Assembly (NCBI GenBank): GCA_958428365.1
Contig: CAUAFT010000026.1
Location: forward strand, 1-13,907
From: an uncultured Lachnospiraceae bacterium
GTDB lineage: Bacteria > Bacillota > Clostridia > Lachnospirales > Lachnospiraceae
DNA length: 13,907 nucleotides
Direction of reading: 5' to 3'
How positions within the stretch are numbered: the first letter of the stretch is position 1; each line of letters starts with the position of its first letter. The notes beneath the pieces were generated by a model. It saw only the letters and a list, made by a program, of their open reading frames with translations. It did not search any database and was not told where the DNA came from. Position numbers and translations under genes: made by a program. Of this stretch, positions 1 to 6,014 are shown in pieces.

Positions 1-135
1 ACAACTGCATAGTATACTTAATCTATATCTGTGCAAAAGTTTTATTATTAAGAAACTTGCAATTAAAACACAGATTTTGTAAAAGAAAAATCCCGGAAAT
101 GGCTTAAAATAAGGAGGAAACAGCAGAATGGAAGC

Positions 136-1220
136 TTACAAACAGGAGTTTAACGATTCAATGGCATTTGTAGTATAAAACGCAGTACGAACCTCTTTGG
201 AAAATTTAAAAATCGGGGAGATTGCATCCCAGTTATCATGCCAGCGGTTCATGGCGCTCGGATATTGTCCTGACCATTTTTCGGTAACAGTCTTTAACTG
301 TTTTCTGGCAGCTTCTTCATCAGCAGCTGTATAGATTGTCTTTAAGTCTTTCGCAAAAGACTTCATATCCTTGTTTGCAACGTATTTGAGCGTATTTCTC
401 ACCATATGTACGATGCAGCGCTGTTGTTCCGTTTCAGGAAATGCGGCAGAGATTGCATCCTTGATTCCTGTCAGGCCATCAGAGCAGAGAATAAGAATGT
501 CTTGAACACCACGGTTTTTCAGACTGTTCAGCACTGACAGCCAATACTTGCTGCTTTCATTTTCTCCTACAACAATGCTTAATACTTCTTTCATTCCGTC
601 TTCGTTAATTCCAAGGACGACATATGCTGCAAGCTTTCTGATCACGCCATCGTCACGCACAGAAAAATGTACAGCATCAATAAAAACGATTGGATATACC
701 GATGACAATGGGCGATTTTGCCATTCTTCTATTCTGGGAAGAAGCTTATCTGTGATATCGGATACCATTCCTTCACTTACTTCAAATCCATAAATATCTT
801 CTATCGCTTCTGAAATCTGTCGAGTGGTCATTCCTTTTGCATACATGGAAATAATCTTGTCATAGATCGAAGAGATGTCTTTCTGGCGTTTTGGAAGTAC
901 CTGCGGCTCAAAGGAACTCTGTCGATCCTGAGGAACATTAACCTCAAATTCACCATATTTTATTTGCTTCGAACCGTCTTAGGCTTTGTTCCATTGCGAT
1001 AGTTAGGCTCACCGGATCTTTCATAGCGGTCATAACCAAGATGATTATCCATTTCTGTTTCAAGCATATCTTGAATTGTGCCAGACAGAAGATCCTTTAA
1101 GGCCTCCTGGATGTCATCAGCGGACTGGATATTATACTCTTGGAGCAAGCCCTGAATCAAATTTCTCTTTCCTTCAGTTATTGGTTTTGGTTTGTAAACT
1201 TCTTTTTTTCTGTTTGCCAT
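136..1220 (-). pseudogene. IS256-family (Mutator-type) transposase, frameshifted and C-terminally truncated
   Basis: DDE transposase that would catalyse cut-and-paste or copy-out transposition of its own element. An N-terminal piece (960-1220, 86 residues, starting MANRKKEVYK after an AGGAGG ribosome site) and a downstream piece (open from 846 to 136) belong to one protein. The intervening frame translates to KYGEFEVNVPQDRQ, a family-typical stretch. The break is a tandem duplication of TATTT (956-960 and 961-965, plus strand); removing one copy restores the frame through ...SKYGEF. In the downstream piece the DDE residues are visible as FIDAVHF (D57), CSDGLTG (D123) and NAIESLN (E230), with the QRCIVHMVRN motif between the last two. 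The frame stops six residues after the catalytic Glu, so the usual C-terminal tail is missing. Family assignment is confident; lack of activity is inferred from the two lesions. Confidence 0.9.
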
Positions 1221-1280
1221 AATAAAAGGCCTCCTATGATTTTAATATTTTATCATAGAAGACCGTTGTATTGTTTAATT

Positions 1281-1304
1281 TACAGAGATTTTTTCACAGG
1301 CTCC
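1281..1304 (-). repeat. Terminal inverted repeat of the IS256-type element (transposase-proximal end)
   Basis: Read on the minus strand the end begins GGAGCCTGTGAAAAAATCTC, matching the general form of IS256-family termini, and lies about 60 bases upstream of the transposase start. The bases just outside (from 1305, ATTTAACAA) would be the target duplication, but its partner is not present near the other side of the element. Confidence 0.65.
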
Positions 1305-1331
1305 ATTTAACAATTTATATATTGTTCTTCC

Positions 1332-1378
1332 AATTGCTTTTTATGAATAATATTTTTATATTTTCATAAAAAGCAATT
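1332..1378. repeat. Perfect 16-bp inverted repeat with 15-nt AT-rich loop
   Basis: Arms 1332-1347 (AATTGCTTTTTATGAA) and 1363-1378 are exact reverse complements, separated by TAATATTTTTATATT. It lies between the IS end and the membrane-protein gene stop. There is no clean U-tract on either strand beyond the stem, so it is not a textbook terminator, although it could still end the leftward transcript of the membrane-protein gene. The rest of 1305-1484 is AT-rich and holds nothing else I can name. Confidence 0.6.
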
Positions 1379-1484
1379 AATAAATAAACCCGTCCCAAAG
1401 CTCATAAGCCTTAACTATAACTTAAAATTTATTTTAATCTTATTATCAAGGATGTATTTTTATACCTATTCTATTAACAATACT

Positions 1485-1979
1485 TTATCCACCAAATGTT
1501 ATCCCCTGTGATTCTAACCACTCTTTTATTTTCTTTATGAGCAAATACAATATAAATGCTATAATCGGCGCTAACAAAAAAGTTTTTCCCATACTCATAT
1601 ATATGCTATATGTGTAAAATATCAAAAGAAACCATCCACCTGCATACAAGCCAAAATCTGAATATGCATATATTATTTTATATCTATTCAAAACTGGTAT
1701 ATGCTTAAAAAATGTTCCCGATATCCCCACAACGATTAAAATAATTCCCATAAAGAAAATATATTCTTTATATGTGTCCATCCAATCTGCAATCATTTGG
1801 CTATATTCTTCAATTACTGGTGGTTCCTTTATTTTCTCCTCTATCACACTATAAAGCAAATCTTTTGCTGCAAAAATAGCTAAAATGTGAAATTCTATTA
1901 TCCACACAATTTGCAAAACAACAAACAGATTCATTTTCTCTAACACACTTTTAGTACAATTTTTCAAAAAATCACTCAT
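1485..1979 (-). CDS. Small integral membrane protein of unknown function
   Basis: A 164-residue protein I do not recognise. It has a short charged N-terminus, then hydrophobic stretches at about residues 18-40 (NLFVVLQIVWIIEFHILAIF), 73-93 (IFFMGIILIVVGISGTFF), 110-130 and 132-150, so about four membrane helices. A polar acidic segment (EEKIKEPPVIEEYSQMIADW) sits between the first two helices, and the basic KKIKEW near the C-terminus suggests a cytoplasmic tail. The start is supported by GGAGG six bases upstream. Before the mobile element inserted, this gene would have lain just downstream of guaA, separated by the hairpin at 2058-2095. No enzymatic motif is visible. The coding region is convincing; no function can be offered. 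Confidence 0.75.
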   Translation of the reverse strand: MSDFLKNCTKSVLEKMNLFVVLQIVWIIEFHILAIFAAKDLLYSVIEEKIKEPPVIEEYSQMIADWMDTYKEYIFFMGIILIVVGISGTFFKHIPVLNRYKIIYAYSDFGLYAGGWFLLIFYTYSIYMSMGKTFLLAPIIAFILYLLIKKIKEWLESQGITFGG

Positions 1980-2008
1980 ATCATCCTCCGTAAAAGCTTT
2001 TTATTTAT

Positions 2009-2014
2009 ATTATA
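2009..2014 (-). promoter_or_regulatory. Candidate -10 box for the membrane-protein gene
   Basis: TATAAT on the minus strand, 29 bases before the start codon at 1979. No good -35 hexamer is present at 17 bases; the nearest candidates are AT-rich and weak. Confidence 0.4.
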
Positions 2015-2057
2015 CATCATTTTTTTATTGTCATTTAATTGTCACACGACATAAAAC

Positions 2058-2095
2058 GAGCCAAGAAACGCCGTAAATTCGGCATTTCTTGGCTC
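2058..2095 (-). terminator. Hairpin terminator, probably the original guaA terminator
   Basis: Arms 2058-2073 (GAGCCAAGAAACGCCG) and 2080-2095 pair over 16 positions with one A-A mismatch around the loop TAAATT. On the minus strand the stem is followed by GTTTTATG, giving a short U-run. It lies a few bases outside the putative left attachment site. Joining across the element would therefore place it about eight bases after a guaA stop codon, which is where a native guaA terminator should be. Today it is separated from guaA by the inserted element. Confidence 0.6.
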
Positions 2096-2102
2096 ATGTA
2101 CA

Positions 2103-2114
2103 TTATTCAAACTC
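2103..2114. other. Putative left attachment site (displaced guaA 3' end)
   Basis: TTATTCAAACTC here resembles TTACTCGAACTC at 9618-9629 in 10 of 12 positions. On the minus strand both encode Glu-Phe-Glu-stop, the C-terminus of GuaA, with the two differences in synonymous positions. It sits next to a guaA-type terminator hairpin. A few bases on, AACTTGAA forms an inverted match to TTCAA, as at integrase core sites. The match is short and imperfect, so the exact crossover point is uncertain. Confidence 0.5.
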
Positions 2115-2216
2115 CTCGGCGGATAACTTGAACTGGCTGTTTTCCTCTGATTTTTAGCGGATTTATTATCCGTATTCTTCAAAAAATGCTCTCGTACTTG
2201 TGCCAGTCCAAATTTT

Positions 2217-2235
2217 TAGAGCCAAAATAGAGCCA
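2217..2235. repeat. Paired TAGAGCCA direct repeats, left end of element
   Basis: TAGAGCCA occurs at 2217-2224 and 2228-2235, 11 bases apart (about one helical turn). The same pair with the same spacing is found near the other end at 9540-9558. The second copy plus its 5' flank (AAAATAGAGCCA) is identical to the first copy at the right end. Candidate arm-type integrase binding sites; the role is inferred. Confidence 0.55.
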
Positions 2236-2271
2236 GCCGGAATCGCCATTTTCTCCTTGTCTGCCCTATTC

Positions 2272-2293
2272 TACATGGTGCTAGCACCATGTA
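2272..2293. repeat. Perfect 22-bp uninterrupted palindrome
   Basis: The half-site TACATGGTGCT is followed directly by its exact reverse complement, with no spacer. A loopless palindrome suits a dimeric protein binding site better than a terminator. It lies about 36 bases inside the paired TAGAGCCA repeats, in the gene-free left arm of the element. Confidence 0.6.
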
Positions 2294-2465
2294 ATTATAT
2301 CCAACAAGAAAATATGCAGTCGCTCCCGTTACGCAACAAAACTCCCATTTAGACGATAAAGGTATAAACTATCTCAAACATCTTTTGGGGCATTTCAAAC
2401 CTTTGTAAAATAAGCGTTTCAGATGTTCTAAAGCGTAACATTGCTTCACAACCATATCTTCAAAT

Positions 2466-2876
2466 CTAACCCTCCATAGATATTGTAAGTTTATTGATAC
2501 TTTTTTGTGAAATTCTTTCACTTCCAAATGGCTTCATCGCTAAAGCCATTAGTTTCATCGGATTGTCATCTGCCGCAACTCTATTTGAAACAATTTTTCC
2601 ACAAATTCTGCACCTATGAATCACAGCCCACTCACCGCCCGTTCTAACCCAAACGCCAACAGGTTCCATGACACCATGACATTCAGAAGAACGATCTCCA
2701 GGTTTATTATCCAAATGAATGCTTGATAAACAGTTCGGACAATGATTTCTATGATTGCTTCCAGCTCCATTTGAAACCACCGGCCATCCACATACTTTAC
2801 AGGTAAAAGAATCCGTACACGGGTGTTTCATAAAATATTTTTTATCGTATTTTCTTTTTTTATTCTCTCTGTTCAT
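2466..2876 (-). CDS. RNHCP-domain zinc-ribbon protein (second of a tandem pair)
   Basis: A 136-residue soluble protein matching the RNHCP family, named for the motif seen here as HRNHCPNCLSSIHLD. A basic N-terminal tail (1-18) precedes Cys pairs C26/C29 (FTCKVCGW), C46/C49 (CPNC), a single C66 (SECHG) and C89/C92 (HRCRICGK), with histidines at 42, 45, 54, 67 and 87. This suggests two zinc ribbons. GVMEPVGVWVR and the C-terminal ADDNPMKLMALAMKP block are also family-typical. The start codon overlaps the stop of the upstream gene as ATGA, implying translational coupling. The family's biochemical function is not known to me; nucleic-acid or metal binding would be guesses. It is the last gene of the MarR operon. 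Confidence 0.85.
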   Translation of the reverse strand: MNRENKKRKYDKKYFMKHPCTDSFTCKVCGWPVVSNGAGSNHRNHCPNCLSSIHLDNKPGDRSSECHGVMEPVGVWVRTGGEWAVIHRCRICGKIVSNRVAADDNPMKLMALAMKPFGSERISQKSINKLTISMEG

Positions 2877-3247
2877 GTATAATATCCTCCAATATCTCCT
2901 TTGCCGCCCATTATCCGTGTCAGTTCTTCCGTTTTTTCAACAGGAAATGGCGGATTAGCCAAGGGCTTTGAGGCAACAGACAAAACAACTAAAGGGTTAT
3001 CATCTCCATGCAAAGGTGTAGATTTCATAGCGCCGCACCATGCACAACGTTGTATAATTTCCCACCGGCTATCATCTATGACCCATATCCCAACAGGCTC
3101 ATAAATTCCTCCGCACTCATTTCCATCCTCATCCTGTTCGTGAATACTGGAAAGACAGTTCGGACAATGTTCCCAATCATGTATCGGTTCGTATTCCGCA
3201 GGAGTCCAGCGACAAATCGGACATATATATTTTATTTTCTTATCCAT
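2873..3247 (-). CDS. Divergent RNHCP-like zinc-ribbon protein (first of a tandem pair)
   Basis: A 124-residue paralogue of the next gene. Cys pairs fall at C9/C12 (YICPICRW), C28/C31 (HCPNCLSSIH), C45 (ECGG) and C68/C71 (QRCAWCGA), followed by GIYEPVGIWV and GDDNPLVVLSVASKP. The HRN of the signature motif is replaced by HDW, so it is a diverged copy. I start it at the ATG at 3247, which has GGGAG nine bases upstream and overlaps the MarR stop by eight bases. An in-frame ATG at 3298 would add 17 basic residues inside the MarR gene and is less likely. The last four bases overlap the next gene. Both paralogues share ACAGTTCGGACAATG at nucleotide level, suggesting a duplication. Function unknown. 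Confidence 0.8.
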   Translation of the reverse strand: MDKKIKYICPICRWTPAEYEPIHDWEHCPNCLSSIHEQDEDGNECGGIYEPVGIWVIDDSRWEIIQRCAWCGAMKSTPLHGDDNPLVVLSVASKPLANPPFPVEKTEELTRIMGGKGDIGGYYT

Positions 3248-3674
3248 TTTTTCCAACTCCCTCCATTTTTTCAATTTCGCTTTTAAGTTCAGCCGCATAT
3301 TTTTGATTAAGATTCAAAAATAGTGTTCTGTCCTTATCAGACCAGCCCATAAATATTCTATTCTCTATGTCTACGATTTTTTGAACCGTATCTTCCAAAT
3401 GTTTTTGTCCCTTTTCTGTCAGAAAAACACGGGTATTCCGTCCTTTTCCGCTTTTCAAATACAATAATTCTTCTTTTTCAAACCGCCGAATAATCGTGTT
3501 CACTGTAGAACGTGTCATTCCTGTGTTTTTGTATAGTAAACTCTGATAACAGCCGCTTCCCTCATAACTGAGTACATAAAGCACGTTCATTTCCGCATCC
3601 GATATTCCCAGCTTTAATGCTGCTTCATGATAGCAACCGTTAATTACTCCATCAGCTATCCTAAGTTCTTTCAT
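3240..3674 (-). CDS. MarR-family transcriptional regulator
   Basis: A 144-residue winged-helix protein with MarR layout: an N-terminal dimerisation helix, then SDAEMNVLYVLSYEGSGC, the HTH with recognition helix in TGMTRSTVNTIIRRFEKEELL (about 52-72), the wing LKSGKGRNTRVFLTEKG with its characteristic basic tip, and a C-terminal dimerisation helix. MarR proteins are usually dimeric repressors relieved by a small ligand or by oxidation; two Cys residues near the N-terminus (NGCYHE and GSGCYQ) could be sensors, but this is speculation. The start at 3674 has GGAG six bases upstream. It leads an overlapping operon with two RNHCP proteins. Palindromes overlapping its promoter make autoregulation likely. 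Confidence 0.88.
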   Translation of the reverse strand: MKELRIADGVINGCYHEAALKLGISDAEMNVLYVLSYEGSGCYQSLLYKNTGMTRSTVNTIIRRFEKEELLYLKSGKGRNTRVFLTEKGQKHLEDTVQKIVDIENRIFMGWSDKDRTLFLNLNQKYAAELKSEIEKMEGVGKNG

Positions 3675-3709
3675 GTTCGCTCCTTTAATTGAATTTAACT
3701 CTTTATTTA

Positions 3710-3746
3710 TGTACGCCCAAGTACATTATATGTACGTTAGCGTACA
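3710..3746. promoter_or_regulatory. Two palindromic operators, probably for the MarR regulator
   Basis: On the plus strand site 1 is TGTACGTTAGCGTACA (3731-3746), lying within the 17-base spacer, and site 2 is TGTACGCCCAAGTACA (3710-3725), which touches the -10 and covers the likely start point. Their centres are 21 bases apart, two helical turns, so two dimers could bind the same face. The sites themselves are directly visible; assignment to this MarR protein is inferred from position. Confidence 0.75.
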
Positions 3747-3753
3747 TTGTCAA
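3725..3753 (-). promoter_or_regulatory. Consensus promoter of the MarR-RNHCP operon
   Basis: On the minus strand the -35 TTGACA (3748-3753) and -10 TATAAT (3725-3730) are both perfect consensus hexamers 17 bases apart. The start codon at 3674 follows at a normal leader distance. So strong a promoter suggests it is held down by a repressor. Confidence 0.85.
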
Positions 3754-3823
3754 GGGCTTTGTATTAACAAGAACAACAATAATTTCATTCTACATTGCTC
3801 CAAGTACGGCTTCAAGAAATAAA

Positions 3824-3845
3824 GGGCACAGCCGCCGCCATGCCC
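3824..3845 (-). terminator. Weak candidate terminator after the mobilization genes
   Basis: On the minus strand GGGCA...TGCCC can pair across a GC-rich loop and is followed by TTTATTTCTT. The stem is only five base pairs plus mismatches, so this is tentative. The remaining bases between here and the MarR promoter show nothing definite. Confidence 0.3.
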
Positions 3846-3852
3846 CGATTTC

Positions 3853-4167
3853 CTACCATTCCAACGCTCTCTCGATTTTTTGTTTCTGCCCTTTCAAATC
3901 ATTCTGCTTCTCATACAAGCTGTCACGTTCTTTACAGAGTGATTTCATGCGCTCCAACTGCGCCCTCACTCCCTCCCGGCAATCCGGCTCTATCCGCTTA
4001 TATTCCCCGGTCAGACTGCGTATCTCATTATTATTTGATTTTATTTGCTCCGACACACATATCCAGTCAATCAGATTGCGTACTTCCGTATCCGTGTCAT
4101 ACAAATCTGTTTCCGAAAGGATTTTCGCACACAGCCGGACCATGACTTTTTTCTCCATATCTGTCAC
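3853..4167 (-). CDS. Coiled-coil protein of unknown function downstream of the relaxase gene
   Basis: A 104-residue hydrophilic protein with a globular N-terminal part (about 1-45, including DLYDTDTEVRNLIDWICVSEQI) and a heptad-rich C-terminal half (about 46-104, with LERMKSLCKERDSLYEKQNDLKGQKQKIE) that should form a coiled coil. The likely start is a GTG at 4167 with a GGGGG ribosome site nine bases upstream; an ATG three codons later lacks good spacing. It follows the relaxase stop by 13 bases and is probably co-transcribed, so a role in mobilization is possible. It has no membrane segment and no catalytic motif. I do not recognise the family. Confidence 0.65.
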   Translation of the reverse strand: MTDMEKKVMVRLCAKILSETDLYDTDTEVRNLIDWICVSEQIKSNNNEIRSLTGEYKRIEPDCREGVRAQLERMKSLCKERDSLYEKQNDLKGQKQKIERALEW

Positions 4168-4180
4168 TGTATCAATCCCC

Positions 4181-5551
4181 CTATCTGCTCATTTCAAATG
4201 CACGTTTTGGGTGCTTATTTACCTTTTCTGCCCGTTCCAGAGCCTTAGACCGCTCAACTATCGACTGCACCTGTTCTCTGCCAAAATAACCCTCTAAACG
4301 CCCCAAATCCGCCGCTTTCTCCTGCAATCGGTCAATAGTGTCGCTCTGCTCCATGACCTTATCTGTCAGGCGGCTGATCTGCTGTTCCTGCCAGGTAACT
4401 TTATCTTTCAGTTTCTTCCCCTGTTCCGCAAGCTGGACGCATTTAATCGTCAATGCTTTTATCGTCTCTTTCAATTTCTCCACAAGTGGAGAGGCTTTTT
4501 TATCCTTATAAGCCTTTGCAGACATCAACGCCGCCGGTTCAGGCAACTGCCACTTCTCGTCCTCGTCATAGGCGTGTATATTTCGTTCCATGACCGCCTT
4601 AGACTGAACCATTTTCTCAATCTCCTGTTGTAATTTTTTCTGTTGTTTCTCTAATTTCTCATTGTCAGATAGCAGCTTTTCCTTATCCCCTGCAAGCGTT
4701 GCCGTCTGCTCCTTCAGCAAATCATTTGTTTCAGAAAGTTCCGCTACTTCCTGCCGGATTGCTTCGCCCTCCTGTCGTATCTGTTCTGTTTTCTGCTCCG
4801 CTTTCCTCTGCTGAATCTGAATATTTGATAATCGCTCTTTCCCGTCAGAAATAGATTGTTCCAGTTCCGCAACTTCCTTTGCCCTCTCCTTTTTCTCAAA
4901 ATCCAGAACGGATAAATGCTTCTCATGTGTACCTTTCTTCTCCCACTCAATTCCATGCTCCAGCATGACAGCGGCAAGCTGTTCTTTCTCATAAGCCACC
5001 CACTGATTTAATTCCGTTTCCCGTCTCGTACCGCCTTTAAAGCCAAGAGCCGCTAGCGCCTGTTTCAAAGATACTCTTGTATCAAGCCCCCGCTTGCTTC
5101 CTGTCGTATACGGTACAAAATCAATATGGAGATGCGGGGTAGCTTCGTCCATATGGAGGTAGGCACTAAATACTCTTAGCGTAGGATTTCGCCGCTGGAA
5201 ATACTGCATATATTTATCAAGCACCTTTGCCGCAAGCCGCCCATTCTCCGTTTTTGCTCCCATATTGTCCTTATCCCCGATTTGCAGAATAATCTCATGG
5301 AACGGCTTCTCCTGCTTGCCGGAACGAATTTTCTCATAATAATCGTCAATCCGACGGTCACTTCTGGTCTGTTTCTCATTGTACCGGGCGAGTGCTTCAT
5401 CAAATAATTCGTGATATACGTCCTTAACATTTTCGTTGCAATATTCCACGTTCAGACAGCTTCTCTCCGGGTCTGTATTCTTTGCATGGAATTTTCTGCT
5501 GTTATGGTTGACTGAGCCTTTTCCTGTCATAAAGCTGATTGTTCGCTTCAA
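4181..5551 (-). CDS. mobV: MobV-family relaxase (Mob/Pre, plasmid recombination enzyme)
   Basis: A 456-residue relaxase that would nick the element's transfer origin and stay covalently attached to the cut strand during mobilization by a helper conjugation system. The N-terminal Mob_Pre domain (1 to about 220) shows NHNSRKF (15-21) and the metal-binding histidine cluster in AYLHMDEATPHLHIDFVPY (H133, H140, H142), the diagnostic MobV motif. Residues about 225-445 are a long coiled coil with Glu/Lys/Gln heptads, as usual for the family. The start codon is TTG at 5551 (LKRTISF read as Met), supported by AAAGGA seven bases upstream; the next in-frame ATG is at residue 8. The hairpin-rich region just upstream is the likely substrate. 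Family assignment is confident. Confidence 0.92.
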   Translation of the reverse strand: MKRTISFMTGKGSVNHNSRKFHAKNTDPERSCLNVEYCNENVKDVYHELFDEALARYNEKQTRSDRRIDDYYEKIRSGKQEKPFHEIILQIGDKDNMGAKTENGRLAAKVLDKYMQYFQRRNPTLRVFSAYLHMDEATPHLHIDFVPYTTGSKRGLDTRVSLKQALAALGFKGGTRRETELNQWVAYEKEQLAAVMLEHGIEWEKKGTHEKHLSVLDFEKKERAKEVAELEQSISDGKERLSNIQIQQRKAEQKTEQIRQEGEAIRQEVAELSETNDLLKEQTATLAGDKEKLLSDNEKLEKQQKKLQQEIEKMVQSKAVMERNIHAYDEDEKWQLPEPAALMSAKAYKDKKASPLVEKLKETIKALTIKCVQLAEQGKKLKDKVTWQEQQISRLTDKVMEQSDTIDRLQEKAADLGRLEGYFGREQVQSIVERSKALERAEKVNKHPKRAFEMSR

Positions 5552-5582
5552 TCAATATCCTTTCTCCCTGTCCGGGTAATCA

Positions 5583-5762
5583 GCGCCGGATACGGCGCAT
5601 AATGGAGGAACCTTCCCGAACATTAGCAGTCCGTGAAGTATCGGGGCGAAGCCCCTCCTTTGTTACTTTCGCCGAAAGTAACGCAAAAGCACTTTTGACA
5701 GGCTCCGCTCTATCAAAAGCTGCCTTTGCGCCCTGCCGGGGGCTTTTCCGTCCTACGGACGG
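5583..5762. other. Hairpin-rich region, candidate oriT
   Basis: Serial inverted repeats lie immediately upstream of the relaxase gene: GCGCCG-GATA-CGGCGC (5583-5598), GGGGC-GAA-GCCCC (5643-5655), GTTACTTTC-GCC-GAAAGTAAC (5662-5682), CAAAAG-CA-CTTTTG (5684-5697; its right half can also pair with TCAAAAG at 5712-5718) and CCGTCC-TAC-GGACGG (5748-5762). Relaxase genes usually sit next to their oriT, and oriTs carry inverted repeats beside the nick site. An open frame crosses this stretch on the minus strand, but its Gly/Ala/Lys/Arg-rich translation and lack of a ribosome site argue against coding. No known nick sequence was recognised. Confidence 0.5.
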
Positions 5763-5992
5763 GGCGGCTGTTCCCGCCGCTTTGCTTCCGCCGCCATAGC
5801 TTTTCGGATAGCCGAAAGTACGTTTTTTACCGTACATTCCTCCCACCCACACAGCCATACCAGCGTCCGCATTTCTGCCGCAGTCAATTCCACATCTCCG
5901 AATATCTCATTGAGTGCGTCAATCCTCCTAGCTTCGCTCTCGTAAAAATATTTGTTCACATTCCGGGTTCCCCATTCCGGCTGTCGTATCAT
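5753..5992 (-). CDS. Small conserved-looking protein of unknown function
   Basis: A 79-residue protein beginning MIRQPEWGTRNVNKYF, with two helical blocks (ARRIDALNEIFGDVELTAAEMRTLVWLCGW and ECTVKNVLSAIRKAMAAEAKRRE). The TAAEMRTLVWLCGWEECTVKNVLSAI part could be a small HTH-like fold. The start at 5992 is chosen because AGGAGGG lies six bases upstream; a longer frame opening at 6067 would begin in the inverted-repeat leader without a ribosome site. The 3' end overlaps the outermost hairpin of the candidate oriT. It lies between the RepA-like gene and the relaxase gene, all leftward, so a role in mobilization or its control is plausible but unproven. I recall similar small ORFs in Clostridia mobile elements, without any assigned function. 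Confidence 0.65.
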   Translation of the reverse strand: MIRQPEWGTRNVNKYFYESEARRIDALNEIFGDVELTAAEMRTLVWLCGWEECTVKNVLSAIRKAMAAEAKRREQPPRP

Positions 5993-6014
5993 ATTCGCCC
6001 TCCTTTTCAAGACC

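Larger units (their letters stand above)
136..1304 (-). mobile_element. Decayed IS256-family insertion sequence (partial)
   Basis: The segment carries a Mutator/IS256-type transposase read on the minus strand and, upstream of its start codon, a terminal inverted repeat whose outer edge is near 1304. On the minus strand this end begins GGAGCCTGTGAAAAAATC, a typical IS256-family end. The opposite terminus is not recognisable: the reading frame stops at 136, before the usual C-terminal region, and I could not find a convincing partner repeat in 1-135. The copy therefore looks both frameshifted and truncated, and unlikely to move by itself. The outer edge at 1304 is supported by the repeat; the edge at 136 is only where recognisable transposase stops. 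Confidence 0.8.
2115..2465. other. Gene-free left arm of the element
   Basis: No ORF with a ribosome site is convincing here. The stretch holds a small hairpin (CGGAT at 2158-2162 with ATCCG at 2168-2172), the TAGAGCCA pair and the 22-bp palindrome; from about 2294 to 2465 I see nothing definite. It lies between the attachment site and the last cargo gene, as expected for the end-processing arm of an integrative element. Confidence 0.5.

Noticed and set aside
1..135. Opposite terminal repeat and target duplication of the IS256 element
   Set aside because: Short similarities such as CTGTG and TTTTGTAAAAG are present, but none aligns convincingly with the end at 1281-1304. All three minus-strand frames here lack the expected transposase C-terminus.
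960..1220. A separate small gene of 86 residues
   Set aside because: It is the N-terminus of the frameshifted IS256 transposase; the frame is restored by removing the 5-bp duplication.
2058..2095. Shared origin of the two end hairpins (2058-2095 and 9572-9610)
   Set aside because: Both contain AACGCCG and GCATTTC, but the stems otherwise differ in sequence and loop. They are better explained as the native and the element-supplied terminator of guaA than as a duplicated repeat.
3689..4297. Long plus-strand open frame opposite the coiled-coil gene and MarR promoter
   Set aside because: Its translation has no coherent domain, it has no ribosome site, and it runs across the MarR promoter and two convincing minus-strand genes. 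It is a shadow frame.
5580..5858. A 92-residue minus-strand open frame across the hairpin-rich region
   Set aside because: It overlaps the 3' part of the 79-residue ORF in another frame and lacks a ribosome site. Its composition simply reflects the GC-rich inverted repeats. Treated as candidate oriT.
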